This document shows positions 61,714 through 64,000 of a stretch of DNA of 64,000 nucleotides, piece by piece. The position numbers were made by a program, and so were the translations under genes. Origin of the DNA: Dichomitus squalens LYAD-421 SS1 (Eukaryota; Basidiomycota; Agaricomycetes; Polyporales; Polyporaceae); assembly GCF_000275845.1 (NCBI RefSeq), contig NW_006766932.1, positions 36,295-100,294 on the forward strand. Reading direction: 5' to 3'. The first letter of the stretch is position 1. Every line of letters starts with the position of its first letter. Below the pieces are notes generated by a model. It made no database searches. It was not told the DNA's origin and saw nothing but the letters and a program-made list of their open reading frames with translations.

Positions 61714-62331
61714 CCCCCCGGGTTGGGAGCTCCTCTTGGACAGGCCGTTGGTTCCGCATGAACTCGGTGTCGGCCCCCCTTTGGCTCGCTTGGTTATCCT
61801 CTTGGGTTGTCTGGTCATGCAAGGATTCATCGATTTGTGGGCGGGTACACCCTATCCCACAGCAACATCTCCCTATTCACACATCTCACAACTCGACCTC
61901 GACATGTAGCATATAGTTTCTTCTAGTCTTATCACTGGAACTCCCGATACACCTCATTGTAAACATCGCATGAGTACTAATCAGACACGACGTAACCATT
62001 ACTACTCTGTAGAGATACTAGGATGTTGCCATACTATGCGAGTATAGTAGCATCAGTATCACCGGTACACACTGGGCTACCCTAATACATAGGCTGTTTC
62101 CACGACGCTGAACGTGCGTCTCAGGCGCTAGGACCGTCGCGAGAATGCGCCGATGTTCGATGCCTTTAGACTCCGGGATTCTGCACGGCGGGCGCAAATA
62201 GCTGCGAACTGCGAGCGAAGGGCTGCGGAAGGAAGAGTCCTGTGGCGTTCGTTGCTACTACTGGTACAGACACACACCAACGGCGCAGGCCCACCGCTGC
62301 CGCCGCAGATACTACATCAAGACCCGGTTAT
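61714..62331. other. Convergent intergenic region
   Basis: This holds 3' ends of the disordered-protein gene (plus) and the proteasome gene (minus); no other gene is visible. Confidence 0.55.
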
Positions 62332-63810
62332 CTACTGCGTCTGCGCGCCGTATCCCCGAATGCCCTCTGCGAAGCTCCACGAGGTGTCGAGGTGAATCTG
62401 GTCCGAGATGTGGACTCCGGAGGCGTTCACGGTCGCGATTTGGTACTACGATGATCTCGGATTAGCCCACGCGTCCAGTCAGACCAGTCGAAGGGAACCG
62501 ATTTCAAAGAGAAAGGCGAAGGGGCAGGGGATTGAGAAAAAGACGAACCTTATCCAAACTGCGGGCGTCGCGGTAGAAGAGGACACGCATGCAGTCATGG
62601 AGGAGCGCGCGGGCATTCTCCTCCGTGAGCTCGTCAACGCGGCCGTCGACTGCAGCGCGGAGGAGGGGGATGGCAATGTAGGCACCGTAGCCGGTCGCGA
62701 TCGAGGGTGCGGAGTAGGTCGTGCCGAGGAGGTCGACGTAGGCTAGGAATCTGCATAGCAGGGGAGAGAATCGAGCGTCATCAGCGAACAGGTTCGTGAA
62801 TTGCGGAACGATCAGCACAATGTGGATATGTGTGACCGGTGAACAGGAAACGGCGTGTGCCGAGAAGGTTTCGAAAGACACCGAGTCGAGCTTCGTCGAC
62901 GTGCGATGATGATGAATGGCTCAATATGCCGTGCACTCGGAAGCAGTGAAGGGCCATTATAAGCTCTGTGAGCGTTGCGCAAGGCATGGTTTGGGAGTAT
63001 TGGTGGCCATTCTCGTCCTAGCCGCGAACGTGGTCGCATAGGCAGCGAGACGTGTGCCGAGCGCGAGCAATAGCGGCGCGACAGGCACGAGAAGGGCACC
63101 GTCGCAGAGAGCGCAGTCAAGTAGGAGACACGGGGACTTGGGTAGAAGAGTACGGAAAAGGGTGAACGCACCGTTTGCCGTCTCGGAAGCCGCCGACGAG
63201 GATGGAATTCCAGAGAGGGTTGATCTTGGAACGACGGGAGTACATGACGCGGGAGAGGTATTCATGGACTTCGGCCGGACCTAAGTCGTGTCCGTCTCCA
63301 TGTGTGAACTCGTCGGTGACGACTTCGTCGAGGAGGGTTTGTATGGCTTGGAAGTCGGACATGTCGCCAGACGCTCCGATGACGGTGGAAGTGCCAACTT
63401 TGTGCAGACGTTGGATGTCTTTAAAGCGGGCAAGGGATCCATATGAAGCTGTCGAATGACGCGTGTGTGAATAGATGCAAATGGAGTAGCGAAGGGAGTG
63501 GCGGCATACCTAAGTTGTCTGCTGCCATCATAATCCCATCTCTGTACTGAATGGCGAGAACAGATGTACCGGTCACGATTGGTTGTCTGCGGCAAAATGA
63601 GCTAGGTAGATGGAGGTCAAAAATGGCGAACGGACTGTGTTCGCTGGACACCCTCGGCGAAGGTGTCCTTGGTTGCTGGACGTTGGTGTATGGGGTATGT
63701 GCCGTACGGGTCCGCCGCATCGTTGCGCTAAGGTCTGTTCAGTTTGTGCTACGACATCCATGTATAAGAAGACATACCGGACGGCCCCAGTTAGTCGGAA
63801 AGTGGTCCAT
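62332..63810 (-). CDS. PRE4: 20S proteasome subunit beta-7 (PSMB4/Pre4)
   Basis: Six exons (63810-63778, 63727-63636, 63586-63510, 63448-63172, 62750-62549, 62445-62332) encode 264 residues. The N-terminus MDHFPTNWGRP-RNDAADPYGTY matches the PSMB4 propeptide. The mature part begins TQQPIVTGTSVLAIQYRDG and continues with ASYGSLARFKD, MYSRRSKINPLWNSILVGG, TYSAPSIATGYGAY and MRVLFYRDARS, ending EGIRGYGAQTQ. The subunit is a non-catalytic member of the two beta rings of the core particle in nucleus and cytosol. Exon 2 ends with a weak GTCCGT donor, justified because it restores the family-invariant TQQP. Intron lengths are about 49-63 bases, except ~420 between exons 4 and 5. It is an essential housekeeping gene and a good anchor for synteny. 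Confidence 0.93.
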
Positions 63811-64000
63811 CGTTTGGTGCAGAGAGGGAGGAAGGCAAGAGTCTGCGAGGACGCGTCAGTGAGCGCACAGAGCCTCTTGTCCGACGCGCGTCGCACTCGC
63901 TCGCCCACGTGACTACCAGTGGCCCTGCGCGTCTACTTTTTCGTGCTTCCCGCAGCTCCTGCCCAGTGCTCGGCCTTGTTTCGCTCCGCCACCTCTATCT
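63811..64000. promoter_or_regulatory. Upstream region of PRE4
   Basis: The promoter of the proteasome gene, possibly shared with a divergent gene beyond the window edge. No TATA box was seen, which is usual for housekeeping genes. Confidence 0.4.

Overview
This window looks like nuclear DNA of a filamentous basidiomycete, probably an agaricomycete of the wood-decay kind. The evidence is three class I hydrophobins, two secreted sedolisin proteases, multi-exon genes whose introns are mostly 47-60 bases, an LTR retroelement and small DNA transposons. The species cannot be fixed from the sequence alone. Exon structures were built by hand from splice signals and reading phase, and checked for an uninterrupted frame.

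Layout. 1-1003: 5' end of a minus-strand LTR retroelement. 1992-10223: a giant unrecognised gene (minus, about 1,930 residues) divergent from an intact FtsJ/MRM2-type rRNA methyltransferase. 12580-14276: a hydrophobin with a 392-residue repetitive tail. 15207-17709: a P-loop NTPase resembling the fungal retrotransposon-hot-spot/Crinkler group. 17.7-22.2 kb: gene-poor DNA with nested inverted repeats and a mariner-like MITE. 22256-25618: two more hydrophobins. 26356-28142: a CDC12-type septin. 29308-41487: two sedolisin plus PRP43-pseudogene pairs; the second sedolisin is split by a solo LTR and its PRP43 partner carries a hAT-like insertion. 42671-44274: a two-repeat, possibly mitochondrial protein. 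44697-52443: a broken FtsJ copy and a second, intact copy of the giant gene (plus, 1,928 residues). 54215-55106: a small secreted protein built from duplicated exons, with the same kind of tail as the first hydrophobin. 58447-61713: a large disordered protein. 62332-63810: proteasome subunit PRE4/PSMB4.

The main architectural signal is an inverted duplication. About 7 kb at 1905-9420 reappears reversed at 45246-52532, carrying the giant gene and its FtsJ neighbour. Both giant genes keep all frames and splice sites; FtsJ survives whole only in the left arm. The giant protein joins an HNH-like nuclease motif, a long beta-rich centre and an alanine-rich helical C-terminus, and I do not recognise the family. 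Together with the Pro-every-fourth-residue tails shared by a hydrophobin and a second secreted protein, it is the best candidate here for undescribed biology. Septin, proteasome and FtsJ are housekeeping genes; hydrophobins and sedolisins act outside the cell; the PRP43 pieces, LTRs and MITEs show active rearrangement between them.
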